From: an uncultured Eubacteriales bacterium
GTDB taxonomy: Bacteria > Bacillota > Clostridia > Monoglobales > Monoglobaceae
Assembly (NCBI GenBank): GCA_900550775.1
Contig: URTH01000016.1
Span: forward strand, 1 to 17,143
Direction: 5' to 3'
Length of the DNA: 17,143 nucleotides
The translations under genes were made by a program, and so were the position numbers. Positions 7,643 through 14,787 of the stretch are shown piece by piece. Every line of letters begins with the position of its first letter. The first letter of the stretch is position 1. The notes under the pieces are model-generated. The model ran no database searches. It had not been told where the DNA came from and worked only from the letters and a program-made list of their open reading frames with translations.

Positions 7643-7713
7643 CCCAGTGCAGGGCAAGCTGCCCGCTCCCATCTCCGCCCCGGATACCGGGACAGCTTTT
7701 TACCTCTTGATAT
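7643..7713 (-). promoter_or_regulatory. Structured mntP leader, candidate riboswitch-type aptamer
   Basis: The leader between the start site and the attenuator can form two competing helices. GGGCA-GCT-TGCCC is a local hairpin (7664-7652). Alternatively AAGCTG-U-CCC (7698-7689) pairs with GGGCAGCTT (7664-7656) as nine base pairs around one bulge. Both use the GGGCA strand, so they exclude each other. I looked for the conserved yybP-ykoY Mn2+ aptamer blocks and do not see them. Ligand and class are unknown. Confidence 0.5.
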
Positions 7714-7719
7714 TTTATA

Positions 7720-7748
7720 AGAGTACCATATATTTCCTGCTTTGTCAA
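7720..7748 (-). promoter_or_regulatory. mntP promoter
   Basis: A perfect TTGACA (7743-7748) and TACTCT (7720-7725) on the minus strand are spaced by 17 bp. The start would fall near 7713, giving a leader of about 140 nt. Confidence 0.72.
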
Positions 7749-7794
7749 GCACTTTTAGACACAAGCGTTGTCATTTTATTTACGCCGCGCACAC

Positions 7795-7831
7795 AAAAAA
7801 GGAGGCCGCAATTTTTTGCAGTCTCCTTTTT
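7795..7831 (-). terminator. Terminator of spoIVB
   Basis: The stem AAAAAGGAG/CTCCTTTTT (7796-7804 with 7823-7831) encloses an inner GCAA/TTGC stem and is followed on the minus strand by a T tract ending at 7795. It sits 12 nt beyond the spoIVB stop and separates it from mntP. Confidence 0.82.
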
Positions 7832-7843
7832 GCGATTTTCCGA

Positions 7844-8878
7844 TTAGTCTCGGTTTTCCTCCGCGAGCATGGTTTCCATCAATATGCCGTAGCCGCGCGT
7901 GGGATCGCTGACAAACACATGCGTCACAGCGCCGGCCAGCCTACCGTTTTGAATGAGCGGTGATCCCGACATTCCTTGCACAATTCCGCCGGTTCGATCC
8001 AAAAGCCGCGGATCTGTCACCTTAATCACCAGCCCCTTTGGATTTTTTTCGTCCTTGTTGATTTTTTGAATCTCCACAGAAAATGTCTCAATTTTTCCTT
8101 CTTCCACGTTTGCCAGAATTTCCGCTGCGCCTTCTTGCACCTCATCGCGCCTTGCGACAGGGATTGCATCCGTTGCCGTGTCAAACGCCGCGCCATCATC
8201 CAAAACGCCCTTTAGCCCGGTCTCAGTATTCGAGACCACCGTACCAAGCTTTTCCCGGTTTTCACAAAAGACGCCGACCAACTCACCCGGCTGTCCTCTG
8301 CCCCCTTTTTGCACTGATACAATTTGTGCGTTTAAGATTTCGCCGCATTTCACCCGTACCGGCTCGCCTTGCACATCGTCCGCGATTCCATGTCCCAGTG
8401 CGCCAAATTCACGCGTTTTCGGATCATAATAGGTCACCGTACCGATTCCGGACGCCGCATCCTTGATCCACACGCCGATGCGGTACTGACCGTCCGCATT
8501 AGACAGCGCTGGCGTCAGCGAAGATTCTCTCATTTCTTCGCCGTGCCGCACGAGAAGCGTTACCGTCTTTCCTTCCTGTTCCTTGATGGCCTCCTCAAAT
8601 TCTCTGGCAGAGGCCACCGCCCGGCCATTCATTTCTTCAATGATGTCGCCGCTCACCAAACCGGCGTCCCTGGCCGGCGCCGACCTTTTCCCGTCGTAAC
8701 CCTCCACATCGGTGGTATCCACAACGGTTACACCTTTCATATCGAGTGTTACGCCCACGGTCTGTCCAACCGGAACCAGCTGCCTCTCTTCTGCGTAGCC
8801 GACCGCCTGACAAAGAAAAACAATCAAAACCAAAACGCCGCTTTTCATCCATCCAACGCCTTTTTTTTGTTTTTTCAT
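7844..8878 (-). CDS. spoIVB: SpoIVB sporulation serine peptidase (family S55)
   Basis: This 344-residue protease is made in the forespore. In Bacillus it crosses to the intermembrane space and cleaves SpoIVFA, which triggers pro-sigma-K processing. A single N-terminal hydrophobic segment (about 13-28) serves as signal or anchor. A PDZ domain occupies about 65-125 (DAGLVSGDIIEEMNG). The S55 peptidase domain follows, with His163 in LGHG, Ser304 in GMSGSP and Asp289 in KVTDP as the likely catalytic set. All are intact. ATG 8878 is preferred: GAGG lies 7 nt upstream, whereas the TTG at 8884 is 1 nt from it. SpoIVB usually lies between recN and spo0A in Firmicutes; neither flanks it here. A 12-bp hairpin lies directly over the 5' edge of its ribosome binding site. 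Confidence 0.95.
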   Translation of the reverse strand: MKKQKKGVGWMKSGVLVLIVFLCQAVGYAEERQLVPVGQTVGVTLDMKGVTVVDTTDVEGYDGKRSAPARDAGLVSGDIIEEMNGRAVASAREFEEAIKEQEGKTVTLLVRHGEEMRESSLTPALSNADGQYRIGVWIKDAASGIGTVTYYDPKTREFGALGHGIADDVQGEPVRVKCGEILNAQIVSVQKGGRGQPGELVGVFCENREKLGTVVSNTETGLKGVLDDGAAFDTATDAIPVARRDEVQEGAAEILANVEEGKIETFSVEIQKINKDEKNPKGLVIKVTDPRLLDRTGGIVQGMSGSPLIQNGRLAGAVTHVFVSDPTRGYGILMETMLAEENRD

Positions 8879-8888
8879 AGGCAAACCT

Positions 8889-8916
8889 CACCGAGAGGAA
8901 TGGTTTCCTCTCAGTG
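8889..8916 (-). promoter_or_regulatory. Hairpin abutting the spoIVB ribosome binding site
   Basis: In the spoIVB transcript a 12-bp stem (8916-8905 with 8900-8889) closes a 4-nt loop. One pair is G-U, which would be a C/A mismatch on the other strand, so the structure favours the spoIVB RNA. Its 3' arm ends within GGTGAGG, partly masking the ribosome binding site. Confidence 0.6.
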
Positions 8917-9007
8917 CTAGTATCGGCAGTTATCCGATGATTTAGCCTGTTATTTTCTGAAAGACGGGGCGATTTTTGCAAATATCTTTATGTACCGTGT
9001 TCCCTTA

Positions 9008-9029
9008 AGCCGGCCTGAAAAGGCCGGCT
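9008..9029 (-). terminator. Strong hairpin after the Asn/Gln-rich gene
   Basis: AGCCGGCC (9008-9015) pairs with GGCCGGCT (9022-9029) across a TGAAAA loop, starting 13 nt after the stop of the 36-codon gene. The following T tract is weak (TTAAG), so it is a probable rather than certain terminator. Confidence 0.5.
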
Positions 9030-9042
9030 GTAAGAACAAAAC

Positions 9043-9153
9043 TCAGTCCTCGCTCTTATTCTGATTGTTGTTCTTGTTCTGGTTCTGATTTTTGTTCTGA
9101 TTCTGGTTGTTGTTCTGGTTTTGGTTTTGATTGTTGTTTTGATTTTTTGACAT
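9043..9153 (-). CDS. 36-residue Asn/Gln-rich small protein
   Basis: I do not recognise this gene, but its translation signals are very good: AGGAGG sits 8 nt before ATG 9153. The product has 18 Asn and 9 Gln, 75% of all residues, in alternating NQ and NNN blocks. Four Lys interrupt the pattern, and the C-terminus is KSED. There is no signal peptide or hydrophobic segment. It is followed by a strong hairpin and lies between spoIVB and a divergent gene with an equally strong ribosome binding site. Asn/Gln-rich small proteins are common among spore proteins of Firmicutes (gamma-type SASPs are one example), so a sporulation role is plausible. That is inference from composition and neighbours only. 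The overlapping 97-codon frame on the same strand is an out-of-frame shadow. Confidence 0.72.
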   Translation of the reverse strand: MSKNQNNNQNQNQNNNQNQNKNQNQNKNNNQNKSED

Positions 9154-9304
9154 TTTCTGTCCCTCCTGAATCAAGTTTTCTTTTTTCACTTTCTCTTTGG
9201 TACACCCTTATTTTACACATTTTTAAAATTATTATACGGTTTTGATAGAAATTCCGGCTACTTTTCAAATTTTTTGAATAAAATAAAAACAGGAGGTGTA
9301 TTCC
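9154..9304. promoter_or_regulatory. Divergent intergenic region of the N/Q-rich gene and its partner
   Basis: This AT-rich region holds AGGAGG sites at both ends. On the minus strand a TATAAT (within CCGTATAATAAT, near 9235-9240) has no good sigma-A -35 box. The same sequence read as GTATA, with TAAAATA 17 nt on, loosely resembles a forespore sigma-G promoter. A perfect dyad TTCAAA-TTT-TTTGAA lies at 9264-9278, ahead of the plus-strand gene. No promoter call here is firm. Confidence 0.35.
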
Positions 9305-9802
9305 ATGCGATACCATCAAGCCATAACTGCCGTCAAAGACGGCGAGCATCTGCCGTCTGCGGAACTTTCCTCAAACTCGGTACAAAGCGCCGCCGGCAGC
9401 GATCCGACCGGCGTTGTGATCCCGCCCGGCTGCGACCACCCGGCTCTGCACCACTGCGGCGAAACCGTCACTACATACACACCGGCCTCTTACCGTCCCT
9501 TTTCTGCCGCATCGATTCCCGATCCGCCCACGCCCCACGCCATGCACGGAAAAATCGGCGGCATTTCGGTGCCGAAGGAAGAAAGCGGCATCGCGCAAAG
9601 GAGCATGACAGAATATTTAAACCAGTTTCGCGGTGCGCAGCTATGTCTGGATCTCTGGATCGGCCGCGGTACAAAAATCAAAAAATGCGGCGTTCTTTTT
9701 GATGTCGGCAAGGACTTTTTGGTGCTGCGCGACACAAACGGAAGCAAAATCACGCTGATTGACTTAAAGCCGGTGCGCTACATCAATCTATATTGTAAGT
9801 AA
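9305..9802 (+). CDS. Uncharacterised 165-residue protein with C-terminal small beta-type domain
   Basis: I do not recognise a named family. Residues 1-100 are low in hydrophobics and rich in Pro, Ser, His and Gly, with several Cys-His pairs (CDHP, HHCGE), and look disordered. Residues 102-165 form a compact region with alternating hydrophobics (LCLDLWIGRG, KKCGVLFDVGKDFLVLRD, KITLIDLKPVRYINLYC). It reads as a five-stranded Sm- or SH3-like barrel of the sort found in small spore-coat-associated proteins. There is no signal peptide. ATG 9305 follows AGGAGG by 8 nt; the in-frame GTG at 9296 overlaps that site and is rejected. It diverges from the N/Q-rich gene and lies next to spoIVB, so a spore-surface role is a reasonable guess, not a finding. 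Confidence 0.75.
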   Translation: MRYHQAITAVKDGEHLPSAELSSNSVQSAAGSDPTGVVIPPGCDHPALHHCGETVTTYTPASYRPFSAASIPDPPTPHAMHGKIGGISVPKEESGIAQRSMTEYLNQFRGAQLCLDLWIGRGTKIKKCGVLFDVGKDFLVLRDTNGSKITLIDLKPVRYINLYCK

Positions 9803-9816
9803 TCCATCGCCTGTCC

Positions 9817-9840
9817 GCGCCGGGCGCTTTACTTTTTTTA
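9817..9840 (+). terminator. Weak terminator-like hairpin before cca
   Basis: GCGC-CGG-GCGC (9817-9827) is followed by TTTACTTTTTTT. The stem is only 4 bp, so efficiency is doubtful. Confidence 0.3.
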
Positions 9841-9856
9841 AAAAATGTGCTAAAAT
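9828..9856 (+). promoter_or_regulatory. cca promoter, extended -10 type
   Basis: TTTACT (9828-9833) and TAAAAT (9851-9856) are spaced by 17 bp, and TGC immediately precedes the -10 box as in extended -10 promoters. The start would fall near 9863, which excludes the GTG at 9847 as the cca start. Confidence 0.5.
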
Positions 9857-9879
9857 GGCGTCAGATTGTGGGTGATTAT

Positions 9880-11151
9880 GTGGAAATACCGGCTTTGATT
9901 GAAACATTGCTTTGCCGCCTTGAATCGTCCGGGTTTGCGGCTTTTACGGTCGGCGGCTGCGTGCGCGACCGCCTTTTGGGGCGCACACCGACCGACTGGG
10001 ATATCTGCACGGCGGCAAAGCCACAGACGGTGACGCGGCTTTTTTCCGATTACACCGTGATTCCCACCGGCATCAGGCACGGCACCGTCACGGTGATTGT
10101 TTCGGATATGCCGGTCGAGATTACGACCTTTCGGCGTGACGGCACCTATCAGGACTCCCGCCACCCGGACAGCGTTACCTTCTCTTCGGATATTTTAGAG
10201 GATTTAAAACGCCGGGACTTTACCGTCAACGCGATGGCGTATTCCAAAAAGCGCGGTTTGGTCGACCCCTTTGACGGCCGGAGTGATTTAAAAAAAGGCC
10301 TCCTGCGCTGCGTCGGCCGCGCCGAAGAACGCTTTTTGGAAGACGCACTGCGGATTCTCCGCGCGCTGCGTTTTGCCGCGGTCTACGGCTTTTCGATCGA
10401 GCCGGGAACCGCTGCGGCCATGCACAGCTGCCGCGAAAGGCTCCGCCGCATTGCAGCAGAACGCACCCTTTCAGAGCTGCAAAAGATGCTTTGCGGCGCA
10501 CACCTTGGTGACATTTGGGAAAAATACACGGATATTTTTGCGGTACTTTTTCCGCGGATGGACGATCCTGTTTTCGCCGGCGAATGCGGCAGTCGGACAA
10601 GCGCTTCCCACACGCTGAACACACTGCCACCCGATTTTGCGCTGCGGCTTGCCGGGCTTTTCTGCCTGTATCGCAGCAGCGCTGAAAAAGACCATCTCAC
10701 CGCCTGCCGCAAGACCTTATCGGATCTCAGATGCAGCAACGCGCTAGGGCGACAGGTTCTGCCCCTTTTGGAAATGCAGAAAAAGCCGCTGCCGCAAGGC
10801 CTCGCCGCCGTGCGAACCCTGGTCGGTCAATACGGATTTGACACCGCCGACCGTCTTTTTACGCTTCAAAAGGGAATCGCTGCGTGCAGCGGAGATGCCG
10901 AGACACTCACGGCGGCAGAGGATGGCGCTGCGCTGCTTGAAAAAATCAAGCGCGAGAGGCTCTGCTGCTCGATCCGCGACCTCTCAATCAACGGTCGCGA
11001 TCTGATCCTTGCCGGCGCGGTGCCGGGGCCTTCGATCCAAAGCCTTCTCTCGGCTGCGCTCTCCGCCGTCATCGAGGATCGGGTGAAAAATGAAAAAAAA
11101 GCGCTGCTGGATTTTCTTTTTTGTGAAATGCCCTTGCAATTTACGTCCTGA
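9880..11151 (+). CDS. cca: tRNA nucleotidyltransferase (CCA- or A-adding, class II)
   Basis: This 423-residue enzyme builds or repairs the 3' CCA end of tRNAs. The nucleotidyltransferase fold carries GGCVRD (25-30) and the metal-binding DWD (39-41). RRDFTVNAMA (111-120) is the ribose and template motif. The FLEDALRILRALRFAA helix (152-167) is the family's tRNA-binding start. Helical neck, body and tail regions follow. Start choice: GTG 9880 gives MEIPALIETL just ahead of the conserved core, as in homologues. GGTGAT three bases upstream matches the 3' end of 16S rRNA at correct spacing. The longer frame from 9847 begins inside the predicted promoter. Whether it adds full CCA or only A cannot be decided without knowing if a partner enzyme exists. 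The promoter of tmk overlaps its last codons. Confidence 0.9.
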   Translation: MEIPALIETLLCRLESSGFAAFTVGGCVRDRLLGRTPTDWDICTAAKPQTVTRLFSDYTVIPTGIRHGTVTVIVSDMPVEITTFRRDGTYQDSRHPDSVTFSSDILEDLKRRDFTVNAMAYSKKRGLVDPFDGRSDLKKGLLRCVGRAEERFLEDALRILRALRFAAVYGFSIEPGTAAAMHSCRERLRRIAAERTLSELQKMLCGAHLGDIWEKYTDIFAVLFPRMDDPVFAGECGSRTSASHTLNTLPPDFALRLAGLFCLYRSSAEKDHLTACRKTLSDLRCSNALGRQVLPLLEMQKKPLPQGLAAVRTLVGQYGFDTADRLFTLQKGIAACSGDAETLTAAEDGAALLEKIKRERLCCSIRDLSINGRDLILAGAVPGPSIQSLLSAALSAVIEDRVKNEKKALLDFLFCEMPLQFTS

Positions 11152-11162
11152 TTCGTTATAAT
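11134..11162 (+). promoter_or_regulatory. Promoter of the tmk-metK operon
   Basis: TTGCAA (11134-11139) and a perfect TATAAT (11157-11162) are spaced by 17 bp. The -35 box lies inside the end of cca and the -10 box just after its stop. The start is predicted near 11169. Confidence 0.8.
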
Positions 11163-11195
11163 GAATAAATACGATAACAAGGTGAGGGTTATACC

Positions 11196-11807
11196 ATGGA
11201 AAAAGGGAAGTTTATTGTGTTAGAGGGGCTGGACGGCTGCGGAAAGTCCACCCAGCTTACGCGCCTTTGTGAAAATTTAAAGGCACGCGGACAAAAGGTG
11301 CATCTGACGGCAGAGCCGACTGACTATGAGACAGGCCGCTATCTGCGCCGGATTTTGTCAGACAGCCTTCACAAAAATATGTATCTCCAGTCCGCCCTGT
11401 TTTTGGCAGACCGACTGGAGCATATCACACATCCGGAATTTGGAATCCGCCGTTTTTTAAGCGAGGGAACCACCGTACTGTGCGACCGCTATTATTATTC
11501 TTCCTTTGCTTATCAGGGGACGGCCAGCGACATCGACTGGGTCATGGACATCAACCTTAAGTGCAGGGAAATGCTGACGCCGGATCTTTGCATCTTTTTA
11601 GACGTCAATCCCGACACCTGCAAAAACCGTATCGATCAGGTACGGGAAAGGCCGGAGCTGTACGAGAAGGACGCTGCACTGATGCATCGGATCCGCAATA
11701 ATTTTTTACAGGTACTGGACAAGCTGAAGGACAGACAGAACATCGTCATCATCGATGCAAACCTCGGTCCGGATGAAGTAGAAAAGGAGATTTTAAAATA
11801 TGTTTAA
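11196..11807 (+). CDS. tmk: Thymidylate kinase (dTMP to dTDP)
   Basis: This 203-residue cytoplasmic kinase phosphorylates dTMP to dTDP in dTTP synthesis. The P-loop is [10 protein letters not shown] (residues 10-19) and the DRY segment appears as [13 protein letters not shown]. The lid region includes RERPELYEK. The dTMP-binding loop is unusual: the common TREPGGT is replaced by [10 protein letters not shown], which keeps the Glu-Pro pair but lacks the Arg and the double Gly. ATG 11196 follows AAGGTGAGGG at about 7 nt. The last 8 nt overlap metK, so translation is probably coupled. The kinase call is firm at fold level; nucleotide specificity is inferred from overall similarity. Confidence 0.88.
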   Translation: MEKGKFIVLEGLDGCGKSTQLTRLCENLKARGQKVHLTAEPTDYETGRYLRRILSDSLHKNMYLQSALFLADRLEHITHPEFGIRRFLSEGTTVLCDRYYYSSFAYQGTASDIDWVMDINLKCREMLTPDLCIFLDVNPDTCKNRIDQVRERPELYEKDAALMHRIRNNFLQVLDKLKDRQNIVIIDANLGPDEVEKEILKYV

Positions 11808-12948
11808 ACGTTTATTTACCTCAGAATCCGTCACAGAGGGACATCCGGATAAGATTTCGGATTTGATCTCGGACGCCATTTTAGACGCAATCTTAGCAGA
11901 GGATCCCTCCGCCCGTGTTGCGTGCGAAGTCACCGTAACGACCGGCCTTGTTCTGGTTGTGGGCGAAATCAGCACCTCAACCTACGTAGACATGAAGCAT
12001 CTGGTGAGAGAGACGATTCGCGAGATCGGCTACGACCGCGCCAAGTACGGATTTGACTGCGAAACCTGTGCCGTTTTGACCGCGATTGACGAACAGTCCG
12101 GCGATATCGCCATGGGCGTGGACGACAACGGTGACGGCATCGGCGCCGGCGACCAGGGGATGATGTTCGGCTTTGCCTGCGACGAAACCGAGGAATATAT
12201 GCCGATGGCAATTTCGTTATCGCACAAGCTTTGCCGTCAGCTGACAAAGGTGCGCAAGGACAAAACGCTGCCCTACCTCCGTCCCGACGGAAAGTCGCAG
12301 GTCACGGTAGAATATGATGAGGACGGCAATGTAAAGCGCGTTGACACGGTTGTTGTATCCACCCAGCATGACGAGGCCGTGGATATCCAAACCCTGCGTG
12401 AGGATATCAAACGTGAGGTCATTCTGCCGGTGATTGACGCCAAACTGCTGGACGCAGACACCAAGTATTATATTAACCCGACCGGCCGCTTTGTCATCGG
12501 CGGTCCGCAGGGGGACTCCGGCCATACCGGCCGTAAAATTATTGTCGATACCTACGGCGGCTACGCAAGCCACGGCGGCGGCGCCTTTTCGGGCAAGGAT
12601 CCGACAAAGGTAGACCGCAGCGCCGCTTATGCTGCGCGCTATGTTGCCAAAAATATTGTTGCGGCCGGCCTTGCAAAAAAGTGCGAGGTGCAGCTGGCCT
12701 ATGCGATCGGCGTATCGCAGCCGGTTTCGGTGCGGATCGATACCCGCGGCACCGGCACCATCCGCGATGAAGAACTGGCCGAGCGCGTCTTAAAGGTCTT
12801 TGATTTAAGCCCCGGCGGCATTATTCGCACCTTGGATCTGCGCCGGCCGATCTATAAACAGACCGCCGCTTACGGTCACTTTGGCCGCAACGATCTGGAT
12901 CTTCCCTGGGAACGGTTAGACCGCGTCGACGCTTTAAAAAATGCATAA
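11800..12948 (+). CDS. metK: S-adenosylmethionine synthetase
   Basis: This 382-residue enzyme makes S-adenosylmethionine from methionine and ATP and works as a dimer or tetramer in the cytoplasm. The N-terminal ATP site [11 protein letters not shown] contains His15. GAGDQG (115-120) and [16 protein letters not shown] (259-274) are the two family signatures, and both are intact. DTRGTG and YGHFG follow toward the C-terminus. It is slightly shorter than the usual 390-400 residues, with no domain missing. ATG 11800 overlaps the end of tmk by 8 nt, with AAGGAG about 10 nt upstream inside tmk. A hairpin lies 13 nt after the stop. I see no SAM riboswitch ahead of this operon. Confidence 0.97.
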   Translation: MFKRLFTSESVTEGHPDKISDLISDAILDAILAEDPSARVACEVTVTTGLVLVVGEISTSTYVDMKHLVRETIREIGYDRAKYGFDCETCAVLTAIDEQSGDIAMGVDDNGDGIGAGDQGMMFGFACDETEEYMPMAISLSHKLCRQLTKVRKDKTLPYLRPDGKSQVTVEYDEDGNVKRVDTVVVSTQHDEAVDIQTLREDIKREVILPVIDAKLLDADTKYYINPTGRFVIGGPQGDSGHTGRKIIVDTYGGYASHGGGAFSGKDPTKVDRSAAYAARYVAKNIVAAGLAKKCEVQLAYAIGVSQPVSVRIDTRGTGTIRDEELAERVLKVFDLSPGGIIRTLDLRRPIYKQTAAYGHFGRNDLDLPWERLDRVDALKNA

Positions 12949-12961
12949 CAGGAAATAGGAA

Positions 12962-12983
12962 AAAGCGCGGTTTTCCGCGCTTT
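12962..12983 (+). terminator. Hairpin after metK
   Basis: AAAGCGCGG (12962-12970) pairs with CCGCGCTTT (12975-12983) around a TTTT loop. The tail TTTCTCTATCTTT is only moderately T-rich, so partial read-through into rqcH is likely. No separate promoter for rqcH is evident. Confidence 0.6.
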
Positions 12984-13020
12984 CTCTATCTTTGAAATGA
13001 CAAAAAAGGAGCTGATTGCT

Positions 13021-14754
13021 TTGTCCTACGACGGCATGGTAACCCATTGCATCACAGACGAAATAAACCGCCTCCTGTCCGGCGCCAGAGTCGATAAGAT
13101 TCATCAGCCCGAACGGGACGAAATCATTTTGCAGTTTCGCAGCACAAACGGTGTGCTGCGCCTGCTTTTGTCCGCAAGCGCGATGAATCCCCGCGTTCAT
13201 CTGACCCACATCACCCGTGAAAACCCAATGACGCCGCCGATGTTTTGTATGCTGCTGCGCAAGCATCTTCAAGGCAGCGTCTTGCTTCGCTGCACCCAGC
13301 AGGGCTTTGACCGCATCCTGCGCCTTGACTTTGAAGGCAGAAACGAGATGGGCGATTTATGCGTCAAATCCCTGATTATTGAGATCATGGGGCGGCACAG
13401 CAATATCATTCTGGTGGACGATACCGGGCGCATCATGGACAGTGCCAAGCACGTTGACTTTACCGTCAGCGCAGTGCGGCAGATTCTGCCGGGACTGTCC
13501 TACGAGGCACCGCCGCCGCAGGACAAGCGCTCCATCGATGACTACACCCTGTTAGACCTTGTCACCGCGCTGGATCATGCGCCGGAGGACACCCTGCTTG
13601 ACAAATTTCTGCTCGCTTCCTTTATGGGACTCAGTCCGCTTTTGGCAAGAGAGATTGTCTATCGGTTTTGCCAAAACACCAAGGTGACACGCGGCGAGGT
13701 GGATACCGCGGCATTTGCGACCGCCGCAGACACCGTCTTTCAGGATTTACGCCAAGGCCGCTACCGGCCAACCCTGATTCTCTCTAAGGGGGATCAAAAG
13801 CCGATTGCCTTTTCCTGTATTCGGCTTACCCAGTATGAAAACAGCGCTGCGGCAGAGACCGCCGATTCCATGAGCGAAATCATCGACACCTTTTTTGAAA
13901 AACGCGCGCAAAAGGAGCACATGCATCAGCGTGCGGCAGCACTGACCAAGCTGGTACACAACAACCTCGATCGCTGCGAGAAAAAGCTGGCACTGCACCT
14001 TGATAACCTTATGCAGTCCAAGAACCGCGACACCTATAAAATATACGGCGATCTGATTACGGCAAACCTTTACCGTATGCAAAACGGCGCAAAATCGCTT
14101 GAAGCGGAAAATTATTTTTCCGAAAATCAGGAGACCGTCACCATTATGCTGAAAGAGGAGCTCAGCCCGTCTCAAAATGCGCAGCGGTACTATAAAATGT
14201 ATACCAAGGCAAAGATGACGGAGCGTTATGCCGCGGAACAGTCGGAGGACGCCAAAAAAGAAAAATATTATCTGGAGTCGGTTCTCGATTCCATTGAAAA
14301 GGCCGAAACCCCGGCGGAGCTTTTGGAAATCAAAGGGGAACTTCAGGACGAAGGGTATCTTCCAAAGCCATCCGCCAAAGCCAAAAAAGGACAAAAAAAA
14401 TCCGAACCGCTGCGTTTTACCTCGGCGGACGGCTATGAAATTCTGGTCGGCCGCAACAACAAGCAAAACGATGAGCTTACCATTCGTATGGCGTATTCGA
14501 CCGATATCTGGCTGCATACAAAAAACATTCCGGGTTCCCATACGATTATCCGCACCAACGGACAGGGAACTGCGCCCGATACCACCATTCTCCGTGCGGC
14601 GGAGCTTGCGGCCTACTACAGCAAGGCGCAAAATTCCTCCAAGGTTCCGGTCGATTACACCATCGTAAAGAACGTCAAAAAGCCCAACGGCGCAAAGCCC
14701 GGCATGGTGATTTACGATCATTATAACACCGTATATATCGACCCCAAAGCCTAA
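13021..14754 (+). CDS. rqcH: RqcH, ribosome quality control NFACT protein
   Basis: This 577-residue protein binds 50S subunits blocked by a peptidyl-tRNA and adds a C-terminal alanine tail that marks the chain for degradation. NFACT-N is at the front, with Asp97-Arg98 in QGFDRIL, the pair required for tailing in Bacillus, and EIMGRHSNIIL after it. A helix-hairpin-helix region follows at about 195-225, then a long coiled coil (about 285-420), and NFACT-R with DIWLHTKNIPGSH near the end. The TTG at 13021 is chosen as start. AAGGAG lies 9 nt upstream, and the product begins MSYDGMVTH, matching the MSFDGMFTY of Bacillus YloA and placing Asp97-Arg98 at the same numbers. The ATG at 12997 would bury the ribosome binding site in the gene. 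Older annotation as a fibronectin-binding protein refers to the same family. Confidence 0.93.
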   Translation: MSYDGMVTHCITDEINRLLSGARVDKIHQPERDEIILQFRSTNGVLRLLLSASAMNPRVHLTHITRENPMTPPMFCMLLRKHLQGSVLLRCTQQGFDRILRLDFEGRNEMGDLCVKSLIIEIMGRHSNIILVDDTGRIMDSAKHVDFTVSAVRQILPGLSYEAPPPQDKRSIDDYTLLDLVTALDHAPEDTLLDKFLLASFMGLSPLLAREIVYRFCQNTKVTRGEVDTAAFATAADTVFQDLRQGRYRPTLILSKGDQKPIAFSCIRLTQYENSAAAETADSMSEIIDTFFEKRAQKEHMHQRAAALTKLVHNNLDRCEKKLALHLDNLMQSKNRDTYKIYGDLITANLYRMQNGAKSLEAENYFSENQETVTIMLKEELSPSQNAQRYYKMYTKAKMTERYAAEQSEDAKKEKYYLESVLDSIEKAETPAELLEIKGELQDEGYLPKPSAKAKKGQKKSEPLRFTSADGYEILVGRNNKQNDELTIRMAYSTDIWLHTKNIPGSHTIIRTNGQGTAPDTTILRAAELAAYYSKAQNSSKVPVDYTIVKNVKKPNGAKPGMVIYDHYNTVYIDPKA

Positions 14755-14784
14755 AAGATGCCCCGGCAGCTGCCGGGGCATCTT
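14755..14784. terminator. Bidirectional terminator between rqcH and queH
   Basis: A 14-bp near-perfect palindrome, AAGATGCCCCGGCA (14755-14768) and its complement (14771-14784), has T-rich flanks on both strands. It starts directly at the rqcH stop and ends 3 nt from the queH stop, so it can serve both convergent genes. Confidence 0.85.
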
Positions 14785-14787
14785 CTT

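Noticed and set aside
7572..7713. yybP-ykoY manganese riboswitch upstream of mntP
   Set aside because: Expected from knowledge of mntP genes, but the conserved aptamer blocks are not visible. The GGGAGTAG near the start codon is simply the ribosome binding site region. A covariance-model search could overturn this.
9056..9349. 97-codon minus-strand frame with a Lys/Pro/Glu/Gln-rich C-terminus
   Set aside because: It is an out-of-frame reading of the Asn/Gln-rich gene at 9043-9153, has no ribosome binding site, and runs across the divergent promoter region.
9605..9802. Alternative start of the 165-residue protein at an internal ATG just before the C-terminal domain
   Set aside because: AAAGGAG is present but only 1 nt from that ATG, whereas ATG 9305 has AGGAGG at the proper 8 nt.
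13747..14781. 344-codon minus-strand frame opposite rqcH
   Set aside because: It is antisense to the conserved RqcH coding sequence, crosses the bidirectional terminator and has no ribosome binding site.
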